IMG/VR virus record: IMGVR_UViG_3300028177_000004
Span: 16,232-80,231 of that record
DNA: 64,000 bases
Direction: 5' to 3' (one strand)
Source: a virus
A model generated the notes under the pieces. The model was not told the DNA's origin and ran no database searches. It saw only the letters and a program-made list of their open reading frames with translations. Shown piece after piece: positions 15,259 to 22,964 of this stretch. A program made the position numbers and the translations under genes. Numbering within the stretch: the first letter of the stretch is position 1; each line of letters starts with the position of its first letter.

Positions 15259-16764
15259 TCATAGCCCTGTGTTCACCGTGAGTCGGGTTCCCATCTGGCG
15301 ATACCAGACGCTCTTGAACATGTAGGGCCAGTTTCGTACTGGCTTCTCGCCACGACTCATCGCCTTGAGCGCCTTGACGCTATCTTCGACGTGTTCGTAG
15401 ACCAGCACGTTGTTCCTGATGATCGTCTTGATGCATTGCATGGCCAGAGCGTCGATGAATCCAGAGTTCTTGCCACAGACACCTCCGTCAGTAATGAAGA
15501 TCACCGGACTGGTTGGGCGTTGTTTTGCCTTGATGCCCCATTCCAGAGCAGGATGATCGACTCCGTTGCCTCCACCCATCTTCGGGATCTCCGCAACCAT
15601 CTTGCCCTTGTGAGCAAGGATGTAGGCGTTCGTGCCCTCGTTGCCAAGATCGGAGTAGCCAAGGATTGTTGCTCCCGGTGCAGCCGACAGGATCTCTTTG
15701 ATCTCTTCAACAGACAGGCTCATGGAGCCGGAGCAGTCGATTACGACTACGCCACCACGTCCATGGATCGTCCGGTCGAAGATTCGACGTTCGGGATCGG
15801 TGAGCAGCCGGTGGAGTCGGCGAGGGTGCTTACCAGTATTGGCAGGAATCCTCTTTTTGCCGATTGACCCGGGAGCGTGGATGGAGAGTTGTTGTGCGCC
15901 GATCCGTAGTTCTTCCCAGCAGGGAATCCCCTTGTAGCCACCCACCCGTTCGTGAGTGACCGACTTGAGTCGTTCCTCCCACCTCTCAAACTTCACAGGG
16001 TCCGTTACTCCGATGTTGGAGTGGCTTCTGCCTTCGACCTCATCGGCATCTTCGTCACCCTCATCAGCCTCGTCGGCCTCTGCGTCGTCTTTAGGGACGA
16101 CAGCCACCGGCTCTGGTTCGGGTGGTGGTGATGCAGCTATCCTGTCGATCCATTCGGCGATGCTCTCTGTGAAGAACATGCCGTAGGGGGCGAGACCGGA
16201 GTCCTCATGGATCTCAGTGGAAGCGAGGTTGTCGTGGTTGTAGTAGTTGCCCATCTCACGTTCGGCTCTGGTAGCGATCCTCTTGAGCGCCTTGCCCCAC
16301 AGCCGGTTGTTACGCCGGATGCCAGTCAGGTACTTCTTGAGCGATGCCGTGCCAGCGCAAGCGATGGTCATGTAGACAGCACCAGCCCAATCAGTGTTGG
16401 CACCGATGCGCTCGCCGTCGTAGGTCTCGCCGTCGTCAGACAGGTGTTCCTTCATGTTGAAGCCAGCCTTCTGGCACAACAGGTTCACCCGTAGTTCTTC
16501 AACGGCTTCCATGCCCTGCTTACTGGCGATGCCACGGGCAATCCACTTCGGCCATTCATCAGCCGGAGAGACTTTGGCATGCATCATCTCATGGGCACGG
16601 ATGACCCGACTCATCTCTGAGTCGTCACCGGGCGAGACCATGCGCCGATTCACAATGTCGGTATGAGGCAGTCCACGCTTAGGTGGGCAATCCTCTACCT
16701 CCCAGCGACCCGGCTCCGTGTCCCCACGGGTCAGGATCTCAGGTTCGGGCGAGTGGAGAGCCAT
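15259..16764 (-). CDS. VWA-domain protein with N-terminal HExxH metallopeptidase-like domain (DUF2201-like)
   Basis: 501 residues. HEMMH at 58-62 with a downstream Glu-rich helix (GMEAVEELRVN) looks like a zincin site. A highly acidic linker (about residues 225-245) follows, then a C-terminal von Willebrand A domain with a MIDAS motif DCSGSMS near residue 345 and FITDGG. The order zincin-acidic linker-VWA is that of DUF2201-type proteins, which pair with MoxR-family AAA+ ATPases. It overlaps the AAA+ gene upstream by 3 nt, so they form one functional pair. The target is unknown. Confidence 0.75.
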   Translation of the reverse strand: MALHSPEPEILTRGDTEPGRWEVEDCPPKRGLPHTDIVNRRMVSPGDDSEMSRVIRAHEMMHAKVSPADEWPKWIARGIASKQGMEAVEELRVNLLCQKAGFNMKEHLSDDGETYDGERIGANTDWAGAVYMTIACAGTASLKKYLTGIRRNNRLWGKALKRIATRAEREMGNYYNHDNLASTEIHEDSGLAPYGMFFTESIAEWIDRIAASPPPEPEPVAVVPKDDAEADEADEGDEDADEVEGRSHSNIGVTDPVKFERWEERLKSVTHERVGGYKGIPCWEELRIGAQQLSIHAPGSIGKKRIPANTGKHPRRLHRLLTDPERRIFDRTIHGRGGVVVIDCSGSMSLSVEEIKEILSAAPGATILGYSDLGNEGTNAYILAHKGKMVAEIPKMGGGNGVDHPALEWGIKAKQRPTSPVIFITDGGVCGKNSGFIDALAMQCIKTIIRNNVLVYEHVEDSVKALKAMSRGEKPVRNWPYMFKSVWYRQMGTRLTVNTGL

Positions 16765-17495
16765 CAGACTCGCTCCACTTTCATGCCGTCCAGAATGTCC
16801 TCTGCACGATCGCCGAACACGATGGTTGCAGCCCTCTCTTCGTCATGGACCTTACGGATCTTGTCGAACGCCATCAGCGTTCTCATGGAAACCCGTCGGG
16901 AGCCAGCGTCGGCCAGCGACACGGCGATCCCACGCAGGTCACGGGAGATCCGCTGCAGAGCGTCGGGATGGGGCTGATCGATACGCACCCGAACAGGGAA
17001 CCGGTCAAGTAGTGCCGGAGGCAACTCTTCCATGTTCTCAATGTTCGTCGTCATCACGGCTGAGAAACCCTGACGGGGACGGTGGATGCGATGGGTCTCA
17101 GGATGCTCCCATGAAGCGGAGTCCTCACCGTCAAGCATGGCGAGAAGGTTCGCGGCTACGTCGCCACCAGCCTTGTCGATCTCATCAGCGATGAGTCGAC
17201 CGCCACGCACACCGTCGCCTTCCCACGCCTTGAGCGCGGCTCCGGCGACCCATGAGAATGAGCCGTTGGAGTTGGGCATGAATGAGCCAGTGACATCACC
17301 ATTGGTCATGTCCTCTGTGCATACCATGCGGAACGCACCTGCTGACGTGTCGCCGAAGGTGAGACCAGCGAAGGTCTTGCCGGTACCCGGGGGACCGAAA
17401 AGTACGATCCGGTCGATACCAGCGTTGAGTGAATCCTCAAGTGTTTGCCAGCACTCAGGAAGTACGACGTTTCCGTCGGAGTCTGTAGTAGTCAT
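16764..17495 (-). CDS. MoxR/CbbQ-like AAA+ ATPase
   Basis: 243 residues from ATG 17495 (AAAGGCAG upstream). Walker A GPPGTGKT at 34-41, Walker B LIADEID, sensor-like VMTTNIEN and arginine finger region PPALLDRFPVRVRI follow in AAA+ order, as in MoxR/CbbQ/CobS. These ATPases act as chaperones that remodel a target through a VWA partner; the partner here is the next gene. CobS/CobT-like and MoxR/VWA pairs occur in many phages without a proven role. Confidence 0.8.
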   Translation of the reverse strand: MTTTDSDGNVVLPECWQTLEDSLNAGIDRIVLFGPPGTGKTFAGLTFGDTSAGAFRMVCTEDMTNGDVTGSFMPNSNGSFSWVAGAALKAWEGDGVRGGRLIADEIDKAGGDVAANLLAMLDGEDSASWEHPETHRIHRPRQGFSAVMTTNIENMEELPPALLDRFPVRVRIDQPHPDALQRISRDLRGIAVSLADAGSRRVSMRTLMAFDKIRKVHDEERAATIVFGDRAEDILDGMKVERV

Positions 17496-17597
17496 AACTG
17501 CCTTTGTTAGTAGTAGTGATAGTGGCGTTGTTGCCACCAAGGGGAATGGTATCCGTAATAAAGCCGTGAGGCAACCTCGGATGCAACATCACCCAAA

Positions 17598-18092
17598 TTA
17601 ATCTGAGCTCTTCTTGTGGGGGTCGCGAGCCTCATAGAGCCCACGCTTGATCTTGTTGTAGTGACGGCTGGTCGCAAGCCATTTAACAACGGTCTGTGCG
17701 CCGAATCCGCTTATCTCAGCGAGTTCAGCGGTAGTGAACTGCTCGCACACATGTTGGACGGCGTGAGCTTCCAAGTCCCGCCAGCGGGCCTTCTGGTTTT
17801 TTTTGCGCTTCTCAGGTGGAGTCAGGTCGTCTTTTTCGCAGAACTTCTTGATTACCCATTCAAGTGTTCCCAGTCGAAGGCTGTAGGGATAGAGGTGAGC
17901 GTAGACCGACCCCTGCTCGCCCTTGCGAATCCACACCTGTAAGCAATACATTGCACGGTCACGTTCGGCGATGAGGTCTGCCTTTTCTTTGGGAATAGCT
18001 ATAGCTGACCCATACCTCTCGATCTCTTTATCCCATGCCTTATGGTGTATACCGTTAATAGTTTCGTCGTCGAGCTTTCTCTTTAAGCTCAT
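17598..18092 (-). CDS. Unknown protein with C-terminal helix-turn-helix
   Basis: 164 residues. The C-terminal part (FTTAELAEISGFGAQTVVKWLATSRHY) is a good HTH match, and the middle is basic (PPEKRKKNQKARWRD). An RBS (AGAAAGG) lies before ATG 18092, and a family promoter with -10 TACGGT is at 18137-18155. It is the first gene of the leftward unit containing the AAA+/VWA pair and may regulate it. Confidence 0.6.
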   Translation of the reverse strand: MSLKRKLDDETINGIHHKAWDKEIERYGSAIAIPKEKADLIAERDRAMYCLQVWIRKGEQGSVYAHLYPYSLRLGTLEWVIKKFCEKDDLTPPEKRKKNQKARWRDLEAHAVQHVCEQFTTAELAEISGFGAQTVVKWLATSRHYNKIKRGLYEARDPHKKSSD

Positions 18093-18136
18093 GTGTTGCC
18101 TTTCTGTTTACCCCTTCTGGGTTTTCCCTCGGTATT

Positions 18137-18155
18137 GGCAACCGTAGCCGTTATT
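18137..18155 (-). promoter_or_regulatory. Family promoter for the 18092 leftward gene
   Basis: Reads AATAACGGCTACGGTTGCC on the minus strand, with a -10-like TACGGT. It matches the TTATnACGGnTAnGnTnGC consensus recurring from 18 to 41 kb. The transcript would have a 40-50 nt leader. Confidence 0.5.
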
Positions 18156-18172
18156 CGAGGTCGTCACAACAC

Positions 18173-18205
18173 TTGACAAAAGATTTGCGTAACGACTGCT
18201 AAAAT
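18173..18205 (+). promoter_or_regulatory. Strong sigma-70-like promoter
   Basis: TTGACA at 18173-18178 and an extended -10 TGCTAAAAT ending at 18205. The 21-nt spacer is long, so the extended -10 may be what matters. It drives the small gene at 18236. Confidence 0.55.
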
Positions 18206-18235
18206 GGGTACGTCCTACAAGGTTCAGGAGACACT

Positions 18236-18358
18236 ATGAAAAAAGCAACTCAGCCAAGCCCCATGGGTGAAGGCACAGAAATGGATACGTCCGGTCACAG
18301 CGACGGCGCAGCCCCGGCGAAAGCAGAGAAGCCTGCTCCCAAAGCTGACAAGAAGTAA
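18236..18358 (+). CDS. Lys/Ala/Pro-rich 40-residue peptide
   Basis: ATG 18236 follows AGGAG at 5-6 nt and a near-consensus promoter, so it should be well expressed. The peptide is Lys/Ala/Pro-rich at its C-terminus (AKAEKPAPKADKK), like a short relative of H1-type proteins. It stands alone and is followed by a dispersed motif copy and a terminator-like hairpin. Function unknown. Confidence 0.6.
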   Translation: MKKATQPSPMGEGTEMDTSGHSDGAAPAKAEKPAPKADKK

Positions 18359-18361
18359 GCC

Positions 18362-18375
18362 CTTTCCACCACCGT
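18362..18375 (+). repeat. Dispersed motif copy 4 (CTTTCCACCACCGT)
   Basis: Exact copy 4 nt after the stop of the 40-residue peptide gene, in non-coding DNA. Confidence 0.75.
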
Positions 18376-18500
18376 AACCCCAAACCGAATCCTTAGCCGG
18401 ATTCCCAGAGGCTACGAATCAAGTGCAAGCACCGAACCCTCGCCCCAGTTTCTCGACTGGCACAGCGGGGCTTCGGCTCTGGGGTAGCTGGTGGGAAATA

Positions 18501-18556
18501 GAGGAGCCCTCTAGGGGTCGACCTTTTTTACGAGGCGACCACCAGAGGGCTCTTCG
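18501..18556. terminator. Long hairpin terminator between convergent genes
   Basis: GAGGAGCCCTCT pairs with AGAGGGCTCTTC, extended by GGGGTCG/CGACCACC. A T6 run lies in the loop. It stands between a rightward small gene and the leftward gene ending at 18566, so it may stop transcription from both sides. The rest of 18376-18500 holds only a small GAATCC/GGATTC hairpin. Confidence 0.6.
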
Positions 18557-18565
18557 TATTGGGTG

Positions 18566-18856
18566 TTAGGCAGAAGCTTTAGCTGTCTTCCGACGCTTGA
18601 TTTCCTTACCAACCTTGAGCCAGACACCATGGGTGCCGTCGGTGTTCTTGCGGGTGGTTACCTCAAGATCCTTATGCTGTTTCTTGAGGGCGTACAAGTA
18701 CGCGATGTTCTTCTTCTTGCGGTCCAACACGGCCCACTGGCCGGGATGCTCCTCACGAAGAGTTTTGATGTAGGTCTGGATAGCTCCGGCTGTTGCGTGG
18801 CGACCACGCTTCGAGTCGGGAGGGTTCTCCAGCCTTATCTTGATTGCATTCGCCAT
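18566..18856 (-). CDS. Unknown small basic protein
   Basis: 96 residues with an excellent RBS (GGAGGT) before ATG 18856. Very basic (KRGRHA, DRKKKNIAYLYALKKQHKDLE, KEIKRRKTAKAS) and of alpha/beta appearance, so possibly nucleic-acid binding. No family recognised. Confidence 0.65.
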   Translation of the reverse strand: MANAIKIRLENPPDSKRGRHATAGAIQTYIKTLREEHPGQWAVLDRKKKNIAYLYALKKQHKDLEVTTRKNTDGTHGVWLKVGKEIKRRKTAKASA

Positions 18857-18890
18857 TTTTTAGTACCTCCGCAGGTGTGAGATGGCGCTG

Positions 18891-19475
18891 TTACTTGATG
18901 ACAGGGCTGTCTTCGTTGAGAATGGTCTCAACTTGAACTTCCATGTCACTCGCTGTGGACTCTTCCACAACTTCTGTAGAAACCTCAGCTGGCGCTGGGG
19001 TTATCGAATTGGTGCTTTCCGTCCAATGGGTGCCGTAGTTGACGCTGGCAGCCGGAATCGGAGCCGGAGCAGGTATGGAAGGTACGGTAACAACTTCTGC
19101 CACCTCTTCCTCAACGATCTCTGCTACCTCTGCGACATATGGTGAAGGAATCGGCATAGGTCCAGCGATTCGCGTAGTTGTGTGGACCGTCGTAGGGACG
19201 GAAGGTTTCACGGGAGTCACGGTCTTGTTACCGGGGTCGTTATGAATAACTAAGTTTTTCAGTTCGACCCAGCGATCGCCGGAACCCTGTGCAGGAGAGA
19301 CCAAGAGATCCAGATGTCCAAATCGCTGGCGTGAGCCGTCGATCCGCATCAGGAACACGAGGTCATTGACGTGGTAGTCAGCCGTTAGGCCGACGTAGGC
19401 GTCAAAGTCGATCTTTCCGTCCGCTGTGCGAGCGAACCGATCCGGGTTGGGTGTTTCAGTATCTACAAGTTTCAT
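18891..19475 (-). CDS. Unknown protein with Pro/Ala/Val-rich C-terminal half
   Basis: 194 residues; RBS GAGGAGG before ATG 19475. The N-terminal 85 residues look like a folded beta-rich domain (DFDAYVGLTADYHVNDLVFLM). The rest is low-complexity Pro/Val/Glu/Thr. No family recognised. Confidence 0.6.
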   Translation of the reverse strand: MKLVDTETPNPDRFARTADGKIDFDAYVGLTADYHVNDLVFLMRIDGSRQRFGHLDLLVSPAQGSGDRWVELKNLVIHNDPGNKTVTPVKPSVPTTVHTTTRIAGPMPIPSPYVAEVAEIVEEEVAEVVTVPSIPAPAPIPAASVNYGTHWTESTNSITPAPAEVSTEVVEESTASDMEVQVETILNEDSPVIK

Positions 19476-19588
19476 ATGCGCCCCTCCTCAGGGGTGTGTC
19501 ATTGTTTAGTATGGAGACGAGACTACAGTTAATGATTGACAGTGACAACCTGCGCTGTAAAGATTTCTAATGACAGTGATGTGATTCA

Positions 19589-19813
19589 TTAGTACTCACA
19601 CACCTGTCCGTCACAGGAGCCAAAGCTTCGGCAAAATAGGTTGTAGTTGACGCAGTCCGGCTCGGATTTGGAGCTATCCCGGGACTTCCGCCCCTTCTTG
19701 CGAACTCTCCGAAAGCCATCCATGCCGAATCTCAGGCTGGTGCCTTCCTTGCTTCTCGGACCACGGGCGATCTTTTTCGCTCTGTGGTAGACGCCTCTCG
19801 GCCAGAAGTCCAT
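19589..19813 (-). CDS. Unknown basic protein with Cys-rich C-terminus
   Basis: 74 residues, starting in a TGATG overlap with the upstream gene. The first 50 residues are strongly basic (RRVRKKGRKSRD). The tail has four Cys (CVNYNLFCRSFGSCDGQVC). Possibly nucleic-acid binding with a metal site; no family recognised. Confidence 0.55.
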   Translation of the reverse strand: MDFWPRGVYHRAKKIARGPRSKEGTSLRFGMDGFRRVRKKGRKSRDSSKSEPDCVNYNLFCRSFGSCDGQVCEY

Positions 19814-20340
19814 CAGTACCACGCATCCATGCCGTCGCACTCTTTGGCGACCCAGCGTAGATACCAGATGGCGAACAGAACGTCGTCAGTACGGTCATCT
19901 TTATTGAATACGAGTTGACCGCCACGCTCATTTAGAGCGGACTCCATCTGATCGGCTAGATCACGACATGCTTGAGGTGGGCGGTACCGCCCCTCAGGGT
20001 CCGTGCCATAGAAACTGGCATCGTCGTCAGCACCGTAAGGGTCTATGTTGTCGATGTTCATTGTTTTGGGGGCGTCAAGAGCGTTGATAAGCCAGTTGCC
20101 GTACTTGCCCCTGTACCAACAGTAGGTACCGAACATGCCTGTTACTGAGCCGGTTTCGGGTGGGCTGGCGTTTGTGTAGGGACAGCCACCAGCTTCGATG
20201 GTCTTGTCGCAGTCCACTGGATAGGAGTTCTCAGATTGGGTGTTGCCATTCTCGTCCTCCCAAGTGTGGGTTTTCTTTTCAATGACTGCTGTGCCTTGTT
20301 CCTTACAAGGATAAGCATGGGGCATGTTGTCTAGTCCCAT
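19813..20340 (-). CDS. Unknown conserved-looking phage protein with Cys pairs
   Basis: 175 residues from ATG 20340 (GAAAGAGG upstream). It has four cysteines in the first half (YPCKEQG, VDCDKT, GGCPYT, TYCWYRG) that may bind metal, an aromatic WYRGKYGNWL motif and a helical C-terminus. No family recognised. A family promoter (-10 TACCCT, 20381-20386, minus strand) gives it a leader of about 40 nt. Confidence 0.6.
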   Translation of the reverse strand: MGLDNMPHAYPCKEQGTAVIEKKTHTWEDENGNTQSENSYPVDCDKTIEAGGCPYTNASPPETGSVTGMFGTYCWYRGKYGNWLINALDAPKTMNIDNIDPYGADDDASFYGTDPEGRYRPPQACRDLADQMESALNERGGQLVFNKDDRTDDVLFAIWYLRWVAKECDGMDAWY

Positions 20341-20446
20341 AGTAAAGGTGCCTCTTTCGTTAGTAAGCCTTGTAAGTGCAAGGGTATCCGAAATGAACAC
20401 CTACGACAACCCTATGGTTAGATTTGTCTGAGGTTGCGTCAGGGTG

Positions 20447-20462
20447 TTATTACGGATACGCT
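20447..20462 (+). promoter_or_regulatory. Family promoter P1, leaderless
   Basis: TTATTACGGATACGCT; -10 TACGCT ends 7 nt before ATG 20470, so the transcript should begin at or next to the start codon. TTGCGT lies at 20434-20439 as a possible -35. Confidence 0.6.
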
Positions 20463-20469
20463 CCCACCC

Positions 20470-20691
20470 ATGAGCAACCAACTGATTTACCACTCAGGCA
20501 CCGGCACCTTCTTTGGGGCCAACGACGGCGCTTACTTCATTGACATTGACATACTCGATGACGATGAGCGTGAAGAGGTCTACGAAGAGATCGAAGCTTG
20601 CGGTGAAATACCGTGGGAGACGGTGGAGAAGATTGCGATACCCATTGCCACATGGGTGCTTTCCACCACCGTCGATGTAAGCACAGCGTAA
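20470..20691 (+). CDS. Unknown acidic protein (accessory cassette)
   Basis: 73 residues from the predicted leaderless ATG 20470. Acidic (DIDILDDDEREEVYEEIEA), no family recognised. The codons for STTV near the C-terminus contain dispersed motif copy 5. First gene of the rightward accessory zone. Confidence 0.6.
   Translation: MSNQLIYHSGTGTFFGANDGAYFIDIDILDDDEREEVYEEIEACGEIPWETVEKIAIPIATWVLSTTVDVSTA
20659..20672 (+). repeat. Dispersed motif copy 5 (CTTTCCACCACCGT)
   Basis: Exact copy inside the 3' end of the gene at 20470, 19 nt before its stop. Confidence 0.75.
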
Positions 20692-20827
20692 TACTTACAC
20701 CTTGTTTGGCACATTCTTCGGTGAGATTTGGGAAACCCGAGGCGGGGCTGTGCCAGCTGCGCTGTCGAAGTTCGAAGAAATCGCTCGACCTGTCAAGAAA
20801 TCTCTATGGAAAGTGAGGGAGTGTCCC

Positions 20828-20843
20828 TTATTACGGATACGCT
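20828..20843 (+). promoter_or_regulatory. Family promoter P2, leaderless
   Basis: Same 16 bases as P1; -10 TACGCT ends 6 nt before ATG 20850. Confidence 0.65.
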
Positions 20844-20849
20844 CTGGTT

Positions 20850-21176
20850 ATGGATGAGAACAGAGAACACCACAGCATTATTCACGAGGTCGATGGCGGC
20901 GTTATTAGCGTCGGCACCACCTACTACGAGTCAGGGCACTACGTCACGATCTGTCCGCACGATGATGCGACCACTTCTGACGTGAGCTACATCGCGCTGG
21001 ATGGTGGGTACAAAACAGCCTCAGTTCATTGGGGCAACGCAACCTACCGCTATGACGACATAGACGCCTTCTGGGCGTTGTCGATCTTCGCAGCGACGCT
21101 CTCTGTCGGCAAGACCGCTAACGCCATCAAAAAGACAGGCACCTTGGTTCACACAACGGAGCACGCAGCAGCATGA
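20850..21176 (+). CDS. Unknown accessory protein, paralogue of the 21806 product
   Basis: 108 residues. A beta-rich body precedes LSVGKTANAIKKTG near the C-terminus, which matches LSLGKTANWVKKN of the protein at 21806; both start MDE and are driven by near-identical promoters. No known family. Predicted leaderless. It ends in an ATGA overlap with the next small gene. Confidence 0.65.
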   Translation: MDENREHHSIIHEVDGGVISVGTTYYESGHYVTICPHDDATTSDVSYIALDGGYKTASVHWGNATYRYDDIDAFWALSIFAATLSVGKTANAIKKTGTLVHTTEHAAA

Positions 21177-21310
21177 GCATGACCGGATATGACGCATGGC
21201 TGGAAAGCCCGTACACGGCGGCAGCGTGCGAGAACTGCGACGACGAGGGCTGCCGTTTCTGCGACAAGGAAATGGCCCACGACTACCTCTCCACCGACCC
21301 GAGGATCTGA
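21173..21310 (+). CDS. Zinc-ribbon-like peptide, 45 residues
   Basis: ATG overlaps the upstream stop (ATGA). The pattern C-x2-C-x4-C-x2-C (CENCDDEGCRFC) forms a compact zinc knuckle. Directly followed by the GTG start of the next gene. Function unknown. Confidence 0.55.
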   Translation: MSMTGYDAWLESPYTAAACENCDDEGCRFCDKEMAHDYLSTDPRI

Positions 21311-21311
21311 C

Positions 21312-21512
21312 GTGACGTGGAACCACGCCTACCTACTCGCCTTCGCAGTTCCGCTGTGCGAGGAAGAGGACGGGTACGCCACGCTGGAAAGCCCCGACGG
21401 GCAAGCCCGAATCCTGACCGCCCTGAAAGAGCGGGTAGCCCAGTTGGATCAAGACAGGGACGAACTCGTAGAAGCTCTTGACGTGAATGACAGTTACGAC
21501 GAAGAGGAGTGA
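21312..21512 (+). CDS. Unknown small protein, 66 residues
   Basis: GTG start one base after the upstream stop. The C-terminal half is a charged amphipathic helix (LKERVAQLDQDRDELVEALD), likely coiled coil. GAGGAG at its 3' end serves as RBS for the next gene. Confidence 0.5.
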   Translation: MTWNHAYLLAFAVPLCEEEDGYATLESPDGQARILTALKERVAQLDQDRDELVEALDVNDSYDEEE

Positions 21513-21514
21513 AC

Positions 21515-21742
21515 ATGATTCCGCATTGGACCGACCCGCCCCCGAATGAGCGCAAGCGCGACGACGGGGCTGTGTTCCAGCTCGGCGATTTGGTGAAAGT
21601 CAAGGATCAAGAGATCCACGGCAAGATCGTGCGCTGGGACGGCGGCAAGGCTGTCGTTCTGGACGACGACGCTGCCGACTGGATGGAGGACGACGACGAC
21701 GGAACGCTGGTGTTCTCTCTGAGCGAGCTGGTGAAGTGGTGA
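21515..21742 (+). CDS. Small SH3/KOW-like protein
   Basis: 75 residues from ATG 21515. The segment FQLGDLVKVKDQEIHGKIV, then GGKAVVLDDD, reads as a small SH3-type beta barrel like KOW or DUF4314 domains (a true DUF4314-like protein is at 25485). Function unknown. Confidence 0.55.
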   Translation: MIPHWTDPPPNERKRDDGAVFQLGDLVKVKDQEIHGKIVRWDGGKAVVLDDDAADWMEDDDDGTLVFSLSELVKW

Positions 21743-21746
21743 AAAG

Positions 21747-21755
21747 TTATCCACA
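21747..21755 (+). promoter_or_regulatory. DnaA-box consensus TTATCCACA
   Basis: Perfect 9-mer between the stop at 21742 and promoter P3. A second perfect copy is at 25516-25524 inside a gene. No cluster, so a role in origin function is doubtful. Confidence 0.3.
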
Positions 21756-21782
21756 GATGTCAAATAATGTAGTGATTGTCGT

Positions 21783-21798
21783 TTATTACGGATACGAT
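21783..21798 (+). promoter_or_regulatory. Family promoter P3, leaderless
   Basis: TTATTACGGATACGAT; -10 TACGAT ends 7 nt before ATG 21806. Confidence 0.65.
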
Positions 21799-21805
21799 TC
21801 GGTAC

Positions 21806-22159
21806 ATGGATGAAACCACTACTGCGGTTATCGCAGACGTAATCATTGAGGACAGCGCCCATAGGCGTATCGAACTTGATGATGGCCACTTGGATCTCTA
21901 CATGAACAAGTGGACTGACGGTTCCTTCAACTTCAAGATTGAAGGCAACGGAACCTCCTCTTGTGTTGACAGGATTCAGGCGCTCCCCGACAACACCATT
22001 GTCGTTGTCTGGAGTGGCAAGGCTTACACCTACGAGGTTAAGGACAGCGTTCTTGTTCTAGCCGAGTTCCTGCTTCACCTGTCGTTGGGCAAGACGGCCA
22101 ACTGGGTCAAGAAGAACAACATCATGCCCATTGAGGTGCAGGAAGCTCTAAAGTCATGA
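21806..22159 (+). CDS. Unknown accessory protein, paralogue of the 20850 product
   Basis: 117 residues. It shares the MDE start, the beta-rich body and the LSLGKTANWVKKN motif with the 20850 protein. Its RRIELDDGHLDLYMN segment also resembles SINLDDGRYLDINI of the protein at 22758. Predicted leaderless; ends in an ATGA overlap with the next gene. Confidence 0.65.
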   Translation: MDETTTAVIADVIIEDSAHRRIELDDGHLDLYMNKWTDGSFNFKIEGNGTSSCVDRIQALPDNTIVVVWSGKAYTYEVKDSVLVLAEFLLHLSLGKTANWVKKNNIMPIEVQEALKS

Positions 22160-22428
22160 TCGCCTGCCCACGATGCGGGAAGAACGCTTTGGAGGAGGAA
22201 CGCCCTGCTCTGAACGCTCTCAGTCGCACGACCAGAACGTCGGAGGACACTCCCGTCTACGTCTGCTCTCCCTGTGGGACAGACGAGGCGATGCAGGACT
22301 GGCTCCAAGGAGGCGCCACTCCCCAAGAGGATTGGCCGATGGACGGATTCGCCGTGCCAGACATGGTGGAGTCGATCCAGAGGGCAACCGATCTTGCCAT
22401 TACGGAGAAGCTGGAGGAGTTGCTGTGA
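22156..22428 (+). CDS. Zinc-ribbon-like protein
   Basis: 90 residues in ATGA overlap. N-terminal CPRCGK and CSPCGT form a C-x2-C...C-x2-C zinc ribbon, followed by an acidic helical tail. Function unknown; part of a coupled three-gene chain. Confidence 0.6.
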   Translation: MIACPRCGKNALEEERPALNALSRTTRTSEDTPVYVCSPCGTDEAMQDWLQGGATPQEDWPMDGFAVPDMVESIQRATDLAITEKLEELL

Positions 22429-22514
22429 CCTCCACGGAGGTGCCCACACACGACTGGGTGACGCTCACCAAACTCGCAGAAAACCTGACCGACGAGAATG
22501 TGATCGTGGGTTAG
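22425..22514 (+). CDS. Short peptide (29 residues) ending at an in-frame TAG
   Basis: GTG start overlaps the upstream TGA (GTGA). The peptide ends at TAG 22512, but the same frame stays open for another 62 codons, so this may be the first half of a split or readthrough gene. Confidence 0.4.
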   Translation: MTSTEVPTHDWVTLTKLAENLTDENVIVG

Positions 22515-22703
22515 TGTGCGGGGCTATCAGCTGTCTTCAGCGTTGAGCCGAGCTCCCTCCTTAGGGGATGGTTGCGCATCGAAACCGAACACGGGCATCT
22601 GTACGCAACGGATAAAGACGAGTTTGAAGTTCTTGACCACGCTCACTACACAGCTTGGGCGGGTGAAGAACCCAAATTGATTGCTGTTGATTACAACGCA
22701 TAG
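22515..22703 (+). pseudogene. In-frame continuation after TAG: remnant or independently started ORF
   Basis: 62 sense codons in the same frame as the peptide upstream, protein-like at the C-terminus (RIETEHGHLYATDKDEFEVL). No ATG or GTG start; a TTG at 22573 has AGGGGATGG just before it and would give about 43 residues. Either an amber-interrupted gene, readthrough product, or short TTG-started gene. Confidence 0.4.
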
Positions 22704-22717
22704 GTTGTAAGCGACAC

Positions 22718-22733
22718 CTATTACAGTTACGCT
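22718..22733 (+). promoter_or_regulatory. Family promoter with leader
   Basis: CTATTACAGTTACGCT with -10 TACGCT ending at 22733. Unlike P1-P3 it is followed by a leader with a full AGGAGG ribosome-binding site before ATG 22758. Confidence 0.5.
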
Positions 22734-22757
22734 CTTATTCAGGAGGTACTACTACTA

Positions 22758-22964
22758 ATGAGCGAACCAACTATTACCGTAGAGGGGTGTGCATCCCCAT
22801 GCCGATCCAGCATCAATTTGGATGATGGTCGGTACCTAGACATCAACATTACCCATGAGGGTGTCATCATGGATGTGTACCTGCGAGGGTTCACGCCGGA
22901 AACGGACACCCATCTGGGCACAGTCGGCATGACCTTTGAGGAGTGGGCGGACTGGACATTCTGA
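22758..22964 (+). CDS. Unknown small acidic protein
   Basis: 68 residues with a strong AGGAGG RBS. The SINLDDGRYLDINI segment resembles the 21806 protein, suggesting a shortened paralogue. No family recognised. Confidence 0.65.
   Translation: MSEPTITVEGCASPCRSSINLDDGRYLDINITHEGVIMDVYLRGFTPETDTHLGTVGMTFEEWADWTF

Noticed and set aside
15391-17601. Many plus-strand open frames opposite the AAA+/VWA genes
   Set aside because: Shadow frames of two well-supported minus-strand genes with intact motifs.
18376-18500. Possible extra tRNA or small RNA with GAATCC/GGATTC hairpin
   Set aside because: No acceptor pairing, T-loop or anticodon arm could be assembled.
21747-21755. Replication origin at the DnaA box
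   Set aside because: Only one box here, no AT-rich unwinding region or further boxes; replication genes lie elsewhere.
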